Below, in pieces: positions 24,727 to 31,916 of a DNA stretch of 35,326 nt. The position numbers and the translations under genes are program-made. The notes under the pieces are model-generated. The model was not told the DNA's origin. It saw nothing but the letters and a program-made list of their open reading frames with translations, and did not search any database. This stretch comes from Burkholderiales bacterium Ga0074133. Lineage in GTDB: Bacteria; Pseudomonadota; Gammaproteobacteria; Burkholderiales; Burkholderiaceae_C. The stretch covers positions 1-35,326 of the forward strand of contig LNEG01000111.1 of the NCBI GenBank assembly GCA_001464865.1, read 5' to 3'. Position 1 is the stretch's first letter. Each line of letters begins with the position of its first letter.

Positions 24727-26045
24727 TGCGCCGCCTCGTCCTTTGCTGTTTGCTTCTTCTGTCTTTTTCGGCCAGGTCGCAGCCGGTCGCACTTGATCGT
24801 GTGCCGGTCGTGATTGACCTGCAGGCCGTCAGCCTGGCCCAGGTCGTGCACCTGGTCTACAAAGAGATTTCCCCGGCCAGCTACGTTTTGGCGCCGGACC
24901 TGGTCGCGGATCAGCGGCCTGTTTCCCTCCGCTGGACTGGTCTACCGGATCAGCTGCCGTCGTTCATGGGTGCCTGGTTGGAATCGCTTGGTTACTCCAC
25001 CAAGGACCGCGCTGGAACCCTGTTCATGTCCCGCCAGGTTGAGCCGCCTGCACCTGAAAAAGAGGAGGAGCAAAAGGACACCATGATTTACTGGCCGCGC
25101 TATCAGAGCGCGTCAGCGCTGCGCGAGCTGGCCGGTGGTGTCGTTCCTCCCGATGGCTTCACCGCACATCGTGGGGTTTCGTCATCTCCCCAAGGTAGGG
25201 AGGTTGCTCAGGCTTCCGCCCCTTCCGGTCGCGGTGGCTCTCGCATGTCTCAGCCGCCCGCCCAGGCCGCGCCAGGCTCGGCCCTCGCGGTGATGGACAA
25301 GGACGACCGAATGCTCGTCTTCCGTGGAACCCAAAAGGACCGCCAGCAGCTGGCCGCCTTCCTGGAACAAGTAGACCGGGCCGCCGAAGTCGTCAGCGTG
25401 CAGGGGGCGATTTATGAGGTCGCCACCAGCAAGAGCGAGGGGAGCGCATTTCACCTGGCCGCGAACATCCTCCGGGGGAAATTCGGTATCACGGCGAATC
25501 TTGGGAGCAGGCCGGGAGGCGAGTTCCTCGGGGTCAAGCTCGGCGGCCTCGAGGCCGTCATGGGTGCCCTGAAAAGCGACAGCCGGTTCAAGGTGTTGAG
25601 TTCTCCGCGCCTCTCCGTCCGCTCTGGTGGCAGCGCGCGCCTGGTCGTCGGCCAGGAAGTGCCGACCGCTGGAGCCGTGTCCACCAATGCCCAAGGCGGC
25701 ACGCTGCAGAGCGTGGACTACCGGCAAAGCGGCATCATTTTTGACCTGGCGCCGCAGGTTTTCCGTGATGCCGTTCGGCTGTCACTGTCTCAGCAGGTGA
25801 GTTCCTTCGTGCGCACCGATACCGGCGTCAACAACAGTCCGACCCTGCTCAAGCGGGAGGCTAAAACCGACCTGGACGTGTTCGGTGACGAGGTGGTCGT
25901 CATCGGCGGCCTGGTGGACACCAAGACCAGCACCAGCTCGTCCGGTCTGCCGTTCCTGCCGGACTGGATGAGTAGCAGCGGTAGCGACACTACCGGCTCC
26001 GAATTGCTCGTCCTGCTGCAGGTCACGCGACAATCCAACCCATGA
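24723..26045 (+). CDS. Phage-encoded secretin (pIV-like outer membrane channel)
   Basis: A 440-residue protein of the type II/III secretin family that would form the exit channel for virions. The signal peptide is MMRRLVLCCLLLLSFSARS. Residues about 25-105 form an N-domain (VVIDLQAVSLAQVVHLVYKE). A low-complexity stretch follows (about 145-185). The secretin domain is at about 205-437 (VSVQGAIYEVATSKSEGSAF, VLSSPRLSVRSGGSARLVVG, LKREAKTDLDVFGDEVVVIG, LPFLPDWMSS). Many inoviruses borrow a host secretin; having its own makes this phage more self-sufficient. A decayed copy of its 3' end lies downstream at 26171-26230. Confidence 0.92.
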   Translation: MMRRLVLCCLLLLSFSARSQPVALDRVPVVIDLQAVSLAQVVHLVYKEISPASYVLAPDLVADQRPVSLRWTGLPDQLPSFMGAWLESLGYSTKDRAGTLFMSRQVEPPAPEKEEEQKDTMIYWPRYQSASALRELAGGVVPPDGFTAHRGVSSSPQGREVAQASAPSGRGGSRMSQPPAQAAPGSALAVMDKDDRMLVFRGTQKDRQQLAAFLEQVDRAAEVVSVQGAIYEVATSKSEGSAFHLAANILRGKFGITANLGSRPGGEFLGVKLGGLEAVMGALKSDSRFKVLSSPRLSVRSGGSARLVVGQEVPTAGAVSTNAQGGTLQSVDYRQSGIIFDLAPQVFRDAVRLSLSQQVSSFVRTDTGVNNSPTLLKREAKTDLDVFGDEVVVIGGLVDTKTSTSSSGLPFLPDWMSSSGSDTTGSELLVLLQVTRQSNP

Positions 26046-26170
26046 AAAAGCATCAAATACTTTGGTCGTGTGTGGTCGATTTTTTCCGCGCTTTGCTTTT
26101 CTATCGCGGCGACTCTAGAAGGATGATCATGCGCTTAGAGTGGCGAGCGTTCTGGAGAATCCTCCGTCAC

Positions 26171-26230
26171 TAGCAGTGGCGACTAATCCACCTGCTCCGA
26201 ATTTCTCGCCCTGCTGTAGGTGACCCGCCA
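26171..26230 (+). repeat. Decayed duplicate of the secretin 3' end
   Basis: The stretch starting TAGCAGTGGCGACTA and containing CTCCGAATTTCTCGCCCTGC matches the secretin end at 25973-26030 (TAGCAGCGGTAGCGAC, CTCCGAATTGCTCGTCCTGC). By eye about three quarters of the bases agree, with a short gap. It has in-frame stops, so it is a remnant. The surrounding 252 bases (26046-26297) contain no other gene that I can support. Confidence 0.65.
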
Positions 26231-26297
26231 GGCTCACCGATAAAAGTTCCTGCGGCCTGATTGGTTGAAGATACTGCGCCTAAGTCAAAATTTGCGT

Positions 26298-26492
26298 ATG
26301 ACTCTTGTCCTAGCCTCCTGCGTTTTTATCTCGGCTCTCAATGCCGCTTTTTACTTTTACGAGCACGCTCGTGGTCGTGGTCGTGTTCTTGCTGGCTTTT
26401 TTTCTGCTTTTGTATCTGGCGCAGCTTTTGCATCATTCGTCTATCTCGTGCAGTTTTCAGAGTTGTTTAGATTTCTAGGCGTTCAGCGCTGA
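26298..26492 (+). CDS. Possible small phage membrane protein
   Basis: A 64-residue ORF (MTLVLASCVFISALNAAFYF at the start) with two hydrophobic segments around a basic turn (YEHARGRGRVLAG) and a second helix (FFSAFVSGAAFASFVYLV). A TTG 33 bases upstream is another possible start. No clear ribosome-binding site and no family are recognised. The hydrophobic pattern is the only support. A superinfection-immunity or assembly role would be a guess. Confidence 0.35.
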   Translation: MTLVLASCVFISALNAAFYFYEHARGRGRVLAGFFSAFVSGAAFASFVYLVQFSELFRFLGVQR

Positions 26493-26524
26493 ACTGCATT
26501 TCTTTGCTTACGCCGCCCTGGGGT

Positions 26525-26835
26525 ATGGGGCGTCGCCCCATGTTCAACCTGTCACGCGCAACTTGCCCGCCGATGTGGTCACCCTGCTACAAGCGCGCCT
26601 GTTTCATCTATTTACACCGATGGCCGCACCTCCGTTGCAGCGTCCCGGCCTTCGCGCTACCGTGCTGTTTTTCGCGATCATCTGCGCTGAATCAAGCACT
26701 CCCGTGACTCGCGCTTGATAAACCGGTTTTCCGCGTCAGCGGCTGCGTCCTTCCTCTACCTTCTGCCGCTGACAATGCCCTGAAAACCTGCCTTCCATGG
26801 GGCCGCCTTTTTCGCCGTTTGCCAACGCCAAACGG
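26525..26835. other. Hairpin-rich intergenic region, probable phage origin/packaging region
   Basis: The 375 bases without a gene (26493-26867) contain four stem-loops and one palindrome. ATGGGGCGTCGCCCCAT is at 26525-26541 (8-bp stem). ATCAAGC/GCTTGAT is at 26691-26719. AAACCGGTTT, a perfect palindrome, is at 26720-26729. GTCAGCGGC/GCCGCTGAC is at 26735-26773 (9-bp stem). CCGTTTG/CAAACGG is at 26815-26835. Clustered hairpins in the only large non-coding part of the phage match the intergenic regions of inoviruses, which hold the strand origins and packaging signal. Which hairpin does what is not decidable here. Confidence 0.6.
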
Positions 26836-26867
26836 GCCTAGATTGCGCTCCCCAAGGAGGGGAATAG

Positions 26868-27461
26868 ATGGCATTTATCGGATACGCAAGAGTCTCAACT
26901 CAAGATCAAGACACTGCTTTGCAGCTGGACGCACTCACCAAGGCGGGCTGTCAAAAAATCTTCCAGGAAAAGGCTAGCGGCTCGACCCGTAGAGGTCGGC
27001 AGGAGTTGGCCCGCTGCCTGGCATCTCTCGGCCGTGGTGATGTCCTGGTCGTCTACAAGATCGACCGCATAGCGCGAAGCCTGTTTGATTTGCTGGAAAT
27101 ACTTCGCCAGCTTGAAGGCGTCGGCGCCACCATCAAGAGCGTGACTGAACCACTGGACACGACAAACAGCATGGGTGTGTTCGTTGTGCAGATCCTCGGC
27201 GCTGTGGCCCAGCTCGAAAGGTCGATGATTCGGGAGAGATCTATTGCGGGCCAGATCGCCGCGAGACAGAGAGGGCGAATGCCCGGGAGGGTGCGAGCCT
27301 TGGCGGCTGGCGATGAGCGCGCTTTGGTATCTGAGTACCTGGAGGGCCAGACCACTTACAAGAATTTATCCTTGAAGTTCGGCGTATCCGAACATGCGGC
27401 GAAACGATCTGTCTATCGGGCCACGAAACCCGCTGACTATCTGAAGCGTCAGCGTTGTTAG
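26868..27461 (+). CDS. Small serine recombinase (resolvase/invertase type), probable phage integrase
   Basis: A 197-residue protein with a strong AAGGAGG site. The catalytic domain has YARVSTQDQ (Ser10), LGRGDVLVVYKIDRIARSLF, MGVFVVQILGAVAQLERSMI and RERSIAG. The C-terminus (NLSLKFGVSEHAAKRSVYRA) is the resolvase-type HTH. It ends 8 bases before attR, so it is the only visible candidate for integration at tRNA-Ser; no tyrosine integrase is present. Small serine recombinases usually resolve or invert DNA, but phiRSM inoviruses are reported to integrate with such an enzyme. In the circular phage its 3' end would be overlapped by the extended repressor frame. Confidence 0.92.
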   Translation: MAFIGYARVSTQDQDTALQLDALTKAGCQKIFQEKASGSTRRGRQELARCLASLGRGDVLVVYKIDRIARSLFDLLEILRQLEGVGATIKSVTEPLDTTNSMGVFVVQILGAVAQLERSMIRERSIAGQIAARQRGRMPGRVRALAAGDERALVSEYLEGQTTYKNLSLKFGVSEHAAKRSVYRATKPADYLKRQRC

Positions 27462-27469
27462 CGTATCGA

Positions 27470-27483
27470 TCCGTTTCCGCCAA
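27470..27483 (+). other. attR core (14-bp direct repeat)
   Basis: TCCGTTTCCGCCAA, identical to attL at 16377-16390. The sequence after it continues directly into the host tRNA terminator, while the sequence before it is the recombinase 3' flank. Confidence 0.9.
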
Positions 27484-27486
27484 ATA

Positions 27487-27518
27487 AAGCCCAGGTGATT
27501 AATCACTTGGGCTTTTTT
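27487..27518 (+). terminator. Original host tRNA-Ser terminator, displaced by the prophage
   Basis: AAGCCCAGGTGAT/ATCACTTGGGCTT with T's to 27518. In the uninterrupted chromosome it would lie 4 bases after the tRNA. It may now end transcription from the recombinase gene. Confidence 0.9.
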
Positions 27519-27628
27519 CTTGGGCGGATGGGTGTTGCACTTGCCGTGTCTGTCGTCTGCGGTACGGCCAAGCTGGCATTCGATTGTTGCCGCAACGCGC
27601 CCCGCAATTGCGCGCAGGCGCCCAGCGT

Positions 27629-28054
27629 TCACTCGTCCAGCGAGGCGCTCCATCGGTCTCCCCAGCCCTGCGCGCCGGCGCGCTCGATGTCGCGGCGGTT
27701 GCGTTTGGTGGGGCGGCCCTGGCTGAGGGCGGCCGCGGGCTCGGGGGCCAGGCGGCGCATTTCGGCTGCTTTTTCGCGGGCCTGGACGCTCTCGGCGGTT
27801 TCTTCGTAGAGCTGCTGGGCCACTGGGGCTGGGCCCCGTGCGCCGCTCAGGCCGCGAACCAGCACCGTGCGGGCTATCGGGCCCTGGCGCAGGGCAACCG
27901 TATCACCGCAACGCAGGTCGCGGGCCGGCTTGGCGGCCAGTCCGTTGACCGTGACGCGGCCCTTGGCAATTTCCTCGGTGGCGAGGCTGCGCGTCTTGTA
28001 AAAGCGTGCGCACCACAGCCACTTGTCCAGCCGCATCGTCTCCATCATGTTCAT
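27629..28054 (-). CDS. hslR: Hsp15-type S4-domain RNA-binding protein
   Basis: A 141-residue protein. The S4 RNA-binding domain is at the start: MRLDKWLWCARFYKTRSLAT, then EIAKGRVTVNGLAAKPARDL. A basic C-terminal tail follows (QGRPTKRNRRDIERAG). Hsp15 binds free 50S subunits that carry nascent chains after heat shock and helps recycle them. ATG 28054 overlaps the stop of the kinase gene (ATGA), suggesting coupling. An internal ATG at 28036 has a GGAG site and gives the usual MRLDKW start. It is the first host gene on the right of the prophage. Confidence 0.88.
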   Translation of the reverse strand: MNMMETMRLDKWLWCARFYKTRSLATEEIAKGRVTVNGLAAKPARDLRCGDTVALRQGPIARTVLVRGLSGARGPAPVAQQLYEETAESVQAREKAAEMRRLAPEPAAALSQGRPTKRNRRDIERAGAQGWGDRWSASLDE

Positions 28055-29523
28055 GCGCCCGATTGTCCCGCGCCTGGGCTGGCGTTGCTTTCAGCGTGGT
28101 GCAAAACCCCCGGTAGGCGGACGACTGCGTCGAGGCCCTGAACGACTGCGCTGCCGTCGTAGCGGTTGGTCAGCGAAATGGTGCCCTGCACAGCCTGAAC
28201 GATCTCCTGGCAGATGGCCAGACCCAGGCCGCTGCCTGTCCGCACGTCGCCTGCGGAAAATGGCTGAAACAGCCGCGCGGCCAGCTCATCGTCGATGCCC
28301 GGGCCGTGGTCGCTGATAGTGAGCGTCACCACGTTACCCTGCATGCGCAGATCCACGGTGAGCTCGCTGCCCGGTGGCGCGTGGCGTATGGCGTTATGCA
28401 GCAGGTTACGGCACAGCTCCCGCAGCATCCACTCGTGGGCCTGTACGGGTGCGGGCTCGGTATGGATCCCGAAGTCGAGGTCGCGCTGCGCCACCAGCGG
28501 CGAGATGTCGAGCGCAATGGCCCGCAGGATCTCGTCCAGTCGCGACAGGGGCGGTTCACGTTGCTGGCGCAGCTGCTCTACCTTGGCCAATGCCAGCATC
28601 TGGTTGGCCAGCTGCGTGGCACGGTCCACCGTATCGCCGATTTCCCGCAGCGCCTGTACGGGCTCGACGTCGCCGCGCAGCGCAGACTGCACCTGCGTCT
28701 TGAGCACGGCCAGCGGCGTGCGCAGCTGGTGCGATGCGTCCCGCACAAACCGCTTCTGGTGGCGCAGAAGATGCCGCAGCCGCTGCATGACCTGGTTGGT
28801 AGCGTCGATGAGCGGCTGCAGCTCGCGCGGTGCCGATGGAGCGGCGATGGGGCTCAGGTCGCCTTCGCGCCGCGCCTGCAACTGATGGCTGAGCTGGCGC
28901 ACAGGGTTGGTCGCGCGCTGCACCACCAGCACGACCGTAAACGCCACCACCGCGATCAGCAGGGCCTGGCGCAGGAGGGTGTTCCACAGGATCTGCAGCG
29001 CCAGCGTTTCGCGCACCTCCAGTGTCTCTGCGACCTGCACTACCGCCATCGTGCGGCCCTCGGCACTGGCCACGGGCTGCAGGAGCACGGCCACACGCAC
29101 ATTGCGTTCGCGAAAACGGTCATCGTAGAAGTCGACCAGCGCGGCATACGGAGGGCGCGCGGGGATGGTACCGGTCCAGAAAGGAAGTTCTTCAAACCCT
29201 GAAACGAGCTCTCCGCGCAGGGTGGACACCCGGTAGAACATGTGGCTCTGGTTGTCGGCCTCGAAAGCTTCCAGGGCCGAGTAGGGCACCGTGGCGCGCA
29301 GTTGCGCTGTGGCGTCGTAGCCTGTCACGTCCAGCTGCTCGCTGATGCTCTTGGCCGATGCGAGCAGCGTGCGGTCGTACGCGGTGTTGAGCGATGTCAG
29401 CGTCTGCTGGTACAGGCTGAAGGTGTTGAAAGCTATGAAAAGTGCCACCGGTACGAGGATGCCCACCAGCAGCCGGCGCCTGAGCGAGTGGTGGCGCGCA
29501 ATACCGGGCTGTGCGGTGCTCAT
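28051..29523 (-). CDS. tctE: Sensor histidine kinase, TctE-like
   Basis: A 490-residue inner-membrane kinase. TM1 is near residues 17-38 (LLVGILVPVALFIAFNTFSL), a periplasmic sensor follows to about 185, TM2 is near 186-206, then a HAMP-like linker. The H-box is FVRDASHQLRTPLAVLKTQV (phospho-acceptor His), the N-box LCRNLLHNAIRHAP, and the G-boxes DHGPGID and GSGLGLAICQEI. It overlaps the response regulator by ATGA. With the divergent tctCBA operon this identifies a TctDE system for tripartite tricarboxylate uptake. The actual ligand is unknown. Confidence 0.92.
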   Translation of the reverse strand: MSTAQPGIARHHSLRRRLLVGILVPVALFIAFNTFSLYQQTLTSLNTAYDRTLLASAKSISEQLDVTGYDATAQLRATVPYSALEAFEADNQSHMFYRVSTLRGELVSGFEELPFWTGTIPARPPYAALVDFYDDRFRERNVRVAVLLQPVASAEGRTMAVVQVAETLEVRETLALQILWNTLLRQALLIAVVAFTVVLVVQRATNPVRQLSHQLQARREGDLSPIAAPSAPRELQPLIDATNQVMQRLRHLLRHQKRFVRDASHQLRTPLAVLKTQVQSALRGDVEPVQALREIGDTVDRATQLANQMLALAKVEQLRQQREPPLSRLDEILRAIALDISPLVAQRDLDFGIHTEPAPVQAHEWMLRELCRNLLHNAIRHAPPGSELTVDLRMQGNVVTLTISDHGPGIDDELAARLFQPFSAGDVRTGSGLGLAICQEIVQAVQGTISLTNRYDGSAVVQGLDAVVRLPGVLHHAESNASPGAGQSGA

Positions 29524-30209
29524 GCCTCGTCGGTCCGCAGCAGGTAGCCCAGGCCGCGCAAGGTCATCAGCGTGAGTCCGGTGCCCGCCAGCTTCTTGCG
29601 CAGTCGGTACACCACCACCTCGATGGCTTCGTACTGCACATCCAGCTGGCCCGGGAACACGAGTTCATACAGGCGCTCCTTGGCCACGGCATGCCCGGGC
29701 TGGGCCAGCAGCGCATGCATCAGCGCAAGCTCGCGCGGTGTGAGTTCCATCACCTCGCCGTGGCGGTACAGCGCGCCGCTTTGCTTGTCGTAACGGATGG
29801 CGCCCATCTGCACCGTGCCGGGCGCCGTGACGCTCGCGCCTGTGGGGTCGGCACTGCGGCGCACGAGGGCGCGCAGCCGTGCCTCCAGCTCGTCCAGGTC
29901 GAACGGTTTGGGCAGGTAGTCGTCTGCACCCGCGTTGAGGCCGATGACCCGATCACCGACGGTGCCGCGAGCGGTGAGTATCAGTACCGGCGTGCGCAGG
30001 CCCTTGGCTCGGGCCTGCTGCAGTACCTGCAGGCCGTCCAGACCGGGCAGCGTGAGGTCCAGCACCACGGCGTCGGGCTGGCGTGCGACCCACTGGCTGA
30101 GGGCGGCGCGGCCGTCGCCCGTGGCGGTCACTTCCATGCCGCGGCGCGAGAGTGCGCGGTGCAGCGTGGCCTGCATGGTGGGGTCGTCCTCGACGAGAAG
30201 CAGTTGCAT
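29520..30209 (-). CDS. tctD: Response regulator, TctD-like (OmpR/PhoB class)
   Basis: A 229-residue two-domain regulator. The receiver begins MQLLLVEDDPTMQATLHRAL (acidic pocket), with the phospho-acceptor Asp in VVLDLTLPGLDG and the conserved Lys in YLPKPFD. The C-terminal winged-helix domain has LTPRELALMHALL and VVVYRLRKKLAGTGLTLMTL. ATG 30209 is chosen because MQLLLVEDD is the expected domain start; ATG 30221 is 4 codons upstream. It is the first gene of the tctD-tctE-hslR operon and should activate the divergent tctCBA genes from the 127-bp shared region. Confidence 0.93.
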   Translation of the reverse strand: MQLLLVEDDPTMQATLHRALSRRGMEVTATGDGRAALSQWVARQPDAVVLDLTLPGLDGLQVLQQARAKGLRTPVLILTARGTVGDRVIGLNAGADDYLPKPFDLDELEARLRALVRRSADPTGASVTAPGTVQMGAIRYDKQSGALYRHGEVMELTPRELALMHALLAQPGHAVAKERLYELVFPGQLDVQYEAIEVVVYRLRKKLAGTGLTLMTLRGLGYLLRTDEA

Positions 30210-30336
30210 GCGCGGCACCATAGCACTGTCCTGCCGGGCCGCTTGCATGGGTGTTTTCCCTGAGTCTGCGGACAGCCGTTTGACAGGCGGCTCGCGCATC
30301 ATCGACTGGTTCGGAAACCTCAAAAGGAGACAACCC

Positions 30337-31296
30337 ATGCGTCGCGATATGTTTCTCAAGTCACTGGCTGCCCTGGCGGCTGCTGGTGCCCTGCCGGTGT
30401 CTGCGCAGACTGCGTCTGCCATCAAGATGATGATTCCCGCCAACCCGGGCGGCGGCTGGGACTCCACCGGCCGCGCGCTGGGCAAGGCCATGCAGGACTC
30501 GGGTGCTGCGGCCACGGTCACTTATGACAACAAGGGCGGCGCAGCGGGCGCCATCGGCCTGGCCCAGTTCGTCAACGCCAGCAAGGGCGACCCGAACGCG
30601 CTGATGGTGATGGGCGCCGTGATGCTGGGCGGCATCATCACCGGCAAGCCGCCGGTGGGCCTGGACAAGGTCACGCCACTGGCGCGCCTGACCAGCGAAT
30701 ACAACGTCTTCGTGCTGCCCGCCAATTCGCCCTTCAAGACCATGAAGGACGTGGTCGACCAGCTGCGCAAGGACCCTGGCAGCGTGAAGTGGGGGGGCGG
30801 CTCGCGTGGCTCCACCGAGCACATTGCCGCCGCCATGATTGCGCGGGATGTGGGCGTGGACCCGGCCAAGATCAACTACGTGGCCTTCCGTGGGGGCGGC
30901 GAAGCCACCGCGGCCATCCTGGGCGGCAACGTCACGGTGGGCGGCAGCGGCTACAGCGAGTTTGCCGAATACATCTCGACCGGCAAGATGCGCCCGATCG
31001 GCGTCACATCGGCCACACGCCTGAAGGGTGTGAACGTGCCCACGCTCAAGGAGCAGGGCATCAACGTGGAGATCGGCAACTGGCGCGGTGTGTATGGCGC
31101 ACCTGGCATCACGGCCGAGCAGCGCAAGGCCCTCATTGATGCCTTGGCCAAGACCTACAAGAGCAAGGCCTGGCAGGACGCCATGGAGAAGAACGGCTGG
31201 ACACCCGCCTGGATGGCTGGCGATGAATTCGCGAACTTCGTGGATTCCGAGTTCGCGAGCATGCGCGCCACGATGGCCAAGTCCGGAATGATCTGA
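30337..31296 (+). CDS. tctC: Tripartite tricarboxylate transporter substrate-binding protein TctC
   Basis: A 319-residue periplasmic binding protein (signal peptide MRRDMFLKSLAALAAAGALP ... VSAQ) of the Bug/TctC family. Typical features are MMIPANPGGGWDSTGRALGK near the N-terminus, the YDNKGGAAGAIGLAQF loop, and VPTLKEQGINVEIGNWRGVY. It captures a carboxylate and delivers it to TctAB. A clear AAAGGAG site precedes ATG 30337. The substrate (citrate-like or another carboxylate) cannot be told from sequence. Confidence 0.94.
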   Translation: MRRDMFLKSLAALAAAGALPVSAQTASAIKMMIPANPGGGWDSTGRALGKAMQDSGAAATVTYDNKGGAAGAIGLAQFVNASKGDPNALMVMGAVMLGGIITGKPPVGLDKVTPLARLTSEYNVFVLPANSPFKTMKDVVDQLRKDPGSVKWGGGSRGSTEHIAAAMIARDVGVDPAKINYVAFRGGGEATAAILGGNVTVGGSGYSEFAEYISTGKMRPIGVTSATRLKGVNVPTLKEQGINVEIGNWRGVYGAPGITAEQRKALIDALAKTYKSKAWQDAMEKNGWTPAWMAGDEFANFVDSEFASMRATMAKSGMI

Positions 31297-31385
31297 TCTG
31301 AAGCAGCAAGCATGGCGCGCGCCCCTGCTCCCCAGGCGGGCAGGGGCGCCTGCGCAGCCATGCGCGGACAGTGCGAAAGAAAAAC

Positions 31386-31904
31386 ATGACACAACAACAC
31401 TCATCGCGCTCCACACCCCTGCAGACCCTGATCGGGACTGGGCTTGTGCTGCTGGCGATTGCCATGGCATGGGGCGCCAGCACGGTCAGCTCCGAGGCGG
31501 GCTACGGTGGCGTCGGCCCCAATTTTTTCCCGTGGGTGGTGAGCATTGCCTTGCTGATCTGCGGCGTCCTGTGCGTGGTGCACGCGCTGACCGGCGGCTT
31601 TCGCAACCTGGAGGAGGGCTCTGGCGACGTGCGGGCCCACTGGAAAGGCTTCATCTGGGTGTCCGCAGGGCTGCTGCTCAACGCGATGCTCATCACCACG
31701 CTGGGCTTCATCCTGAGCTGTACCTTGTGCTTCGTGCTGTCGGTCCGGGGCTTCAAAAGCGCCGAGGGTGAGATGGACCTGCGCTTGAAGGCGTGGATCA
31801 AGGACTCGCTGATTGGCATTGCTGTTTCTGCACCGGTGTTCTGGATGTTCACAAAGCTGCTGGCCATCAACCTGCCCGGCCTGACCAATACAGGGTGGCT
31901 TTAA
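31386..31904 (+). CDS. tctB: Tripartite tricarboxylate transporter small membrane subunit TctB
   Basis: A 172-residue membrane protein with four hydrophobic segments: about 15-35 (LIGTGLVLLAIAMAWGAS), 50-72 (FFPWVVSIALLICGVLCVVH), 95-125 (FIWVSAGLLLNAMLITTLGF) and 140-160. It contains the GPNFFPW motif seen in TctB. It is the small subunit of the tctCBA transporter. ATG 31386 is preferred; a GTG at 31371 is possible. It lies 89 bases after tctC and 12 bases before tctA. Confidence 0.9.
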   Translation: MTQQHSSRSTPLQTLIGTGLVLLAIAMAWGASTVSSEAGYGGVGPNFFPWVVSIALLICGVLCVVHALTGGFRNLEEGSGDVRAHWKGFIWVSAGLLLNAMLITTLGFILSCTLCFVLSVRGFKSAEGEMDLRLKAWIKDSLIGIAVSAPVFWMFTKLLAINLPGLTNTGWL

Positions 31905-31916
31905 GGCCTGCAAATC

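Larger units (their letters stand above)
16377..27483. mobile_element. Integrated filamentous phage (inovirus), about 11.1 kb
   Basis: The element is bounded by a 14-bp direct repeat at the tRNA-Ser 3' end. It carries the inovirus set in canonical order: replication initiator (gII type), ssDNA-binding protein, small membrane proteins, major coat protein, adsorption proteins, pVI, pI/Zot and a secretin, plus a repressor and a resolvase-type recombinase. Joining the outer flanks across one repeat copy restores the tRNA gene followed 3 bases later by its terminator, which supports these limits. No gene is visibly broken, so the phage may be able to excise. The layout and tRNA-Ser site resemble the Ralstonia phiRSM phages, from memory. 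Length exceeds phiRSM (about 9 kb), partly because of a second pIII gene. Confidence 0.93.

Noticed and set aside
26123-26173. A 16-codon ORF (MIMRLEWRAFWRILRH) after the secretin
   Set aside because: It is too short to judge, and it runs into the decayed secretin remnant.
26504-26707. A 67-codon ORF in the phage intergenic region
   Set aside because: It runs through the hairpin cluster, lacks a ribosome-binding site and has no protein-like features.
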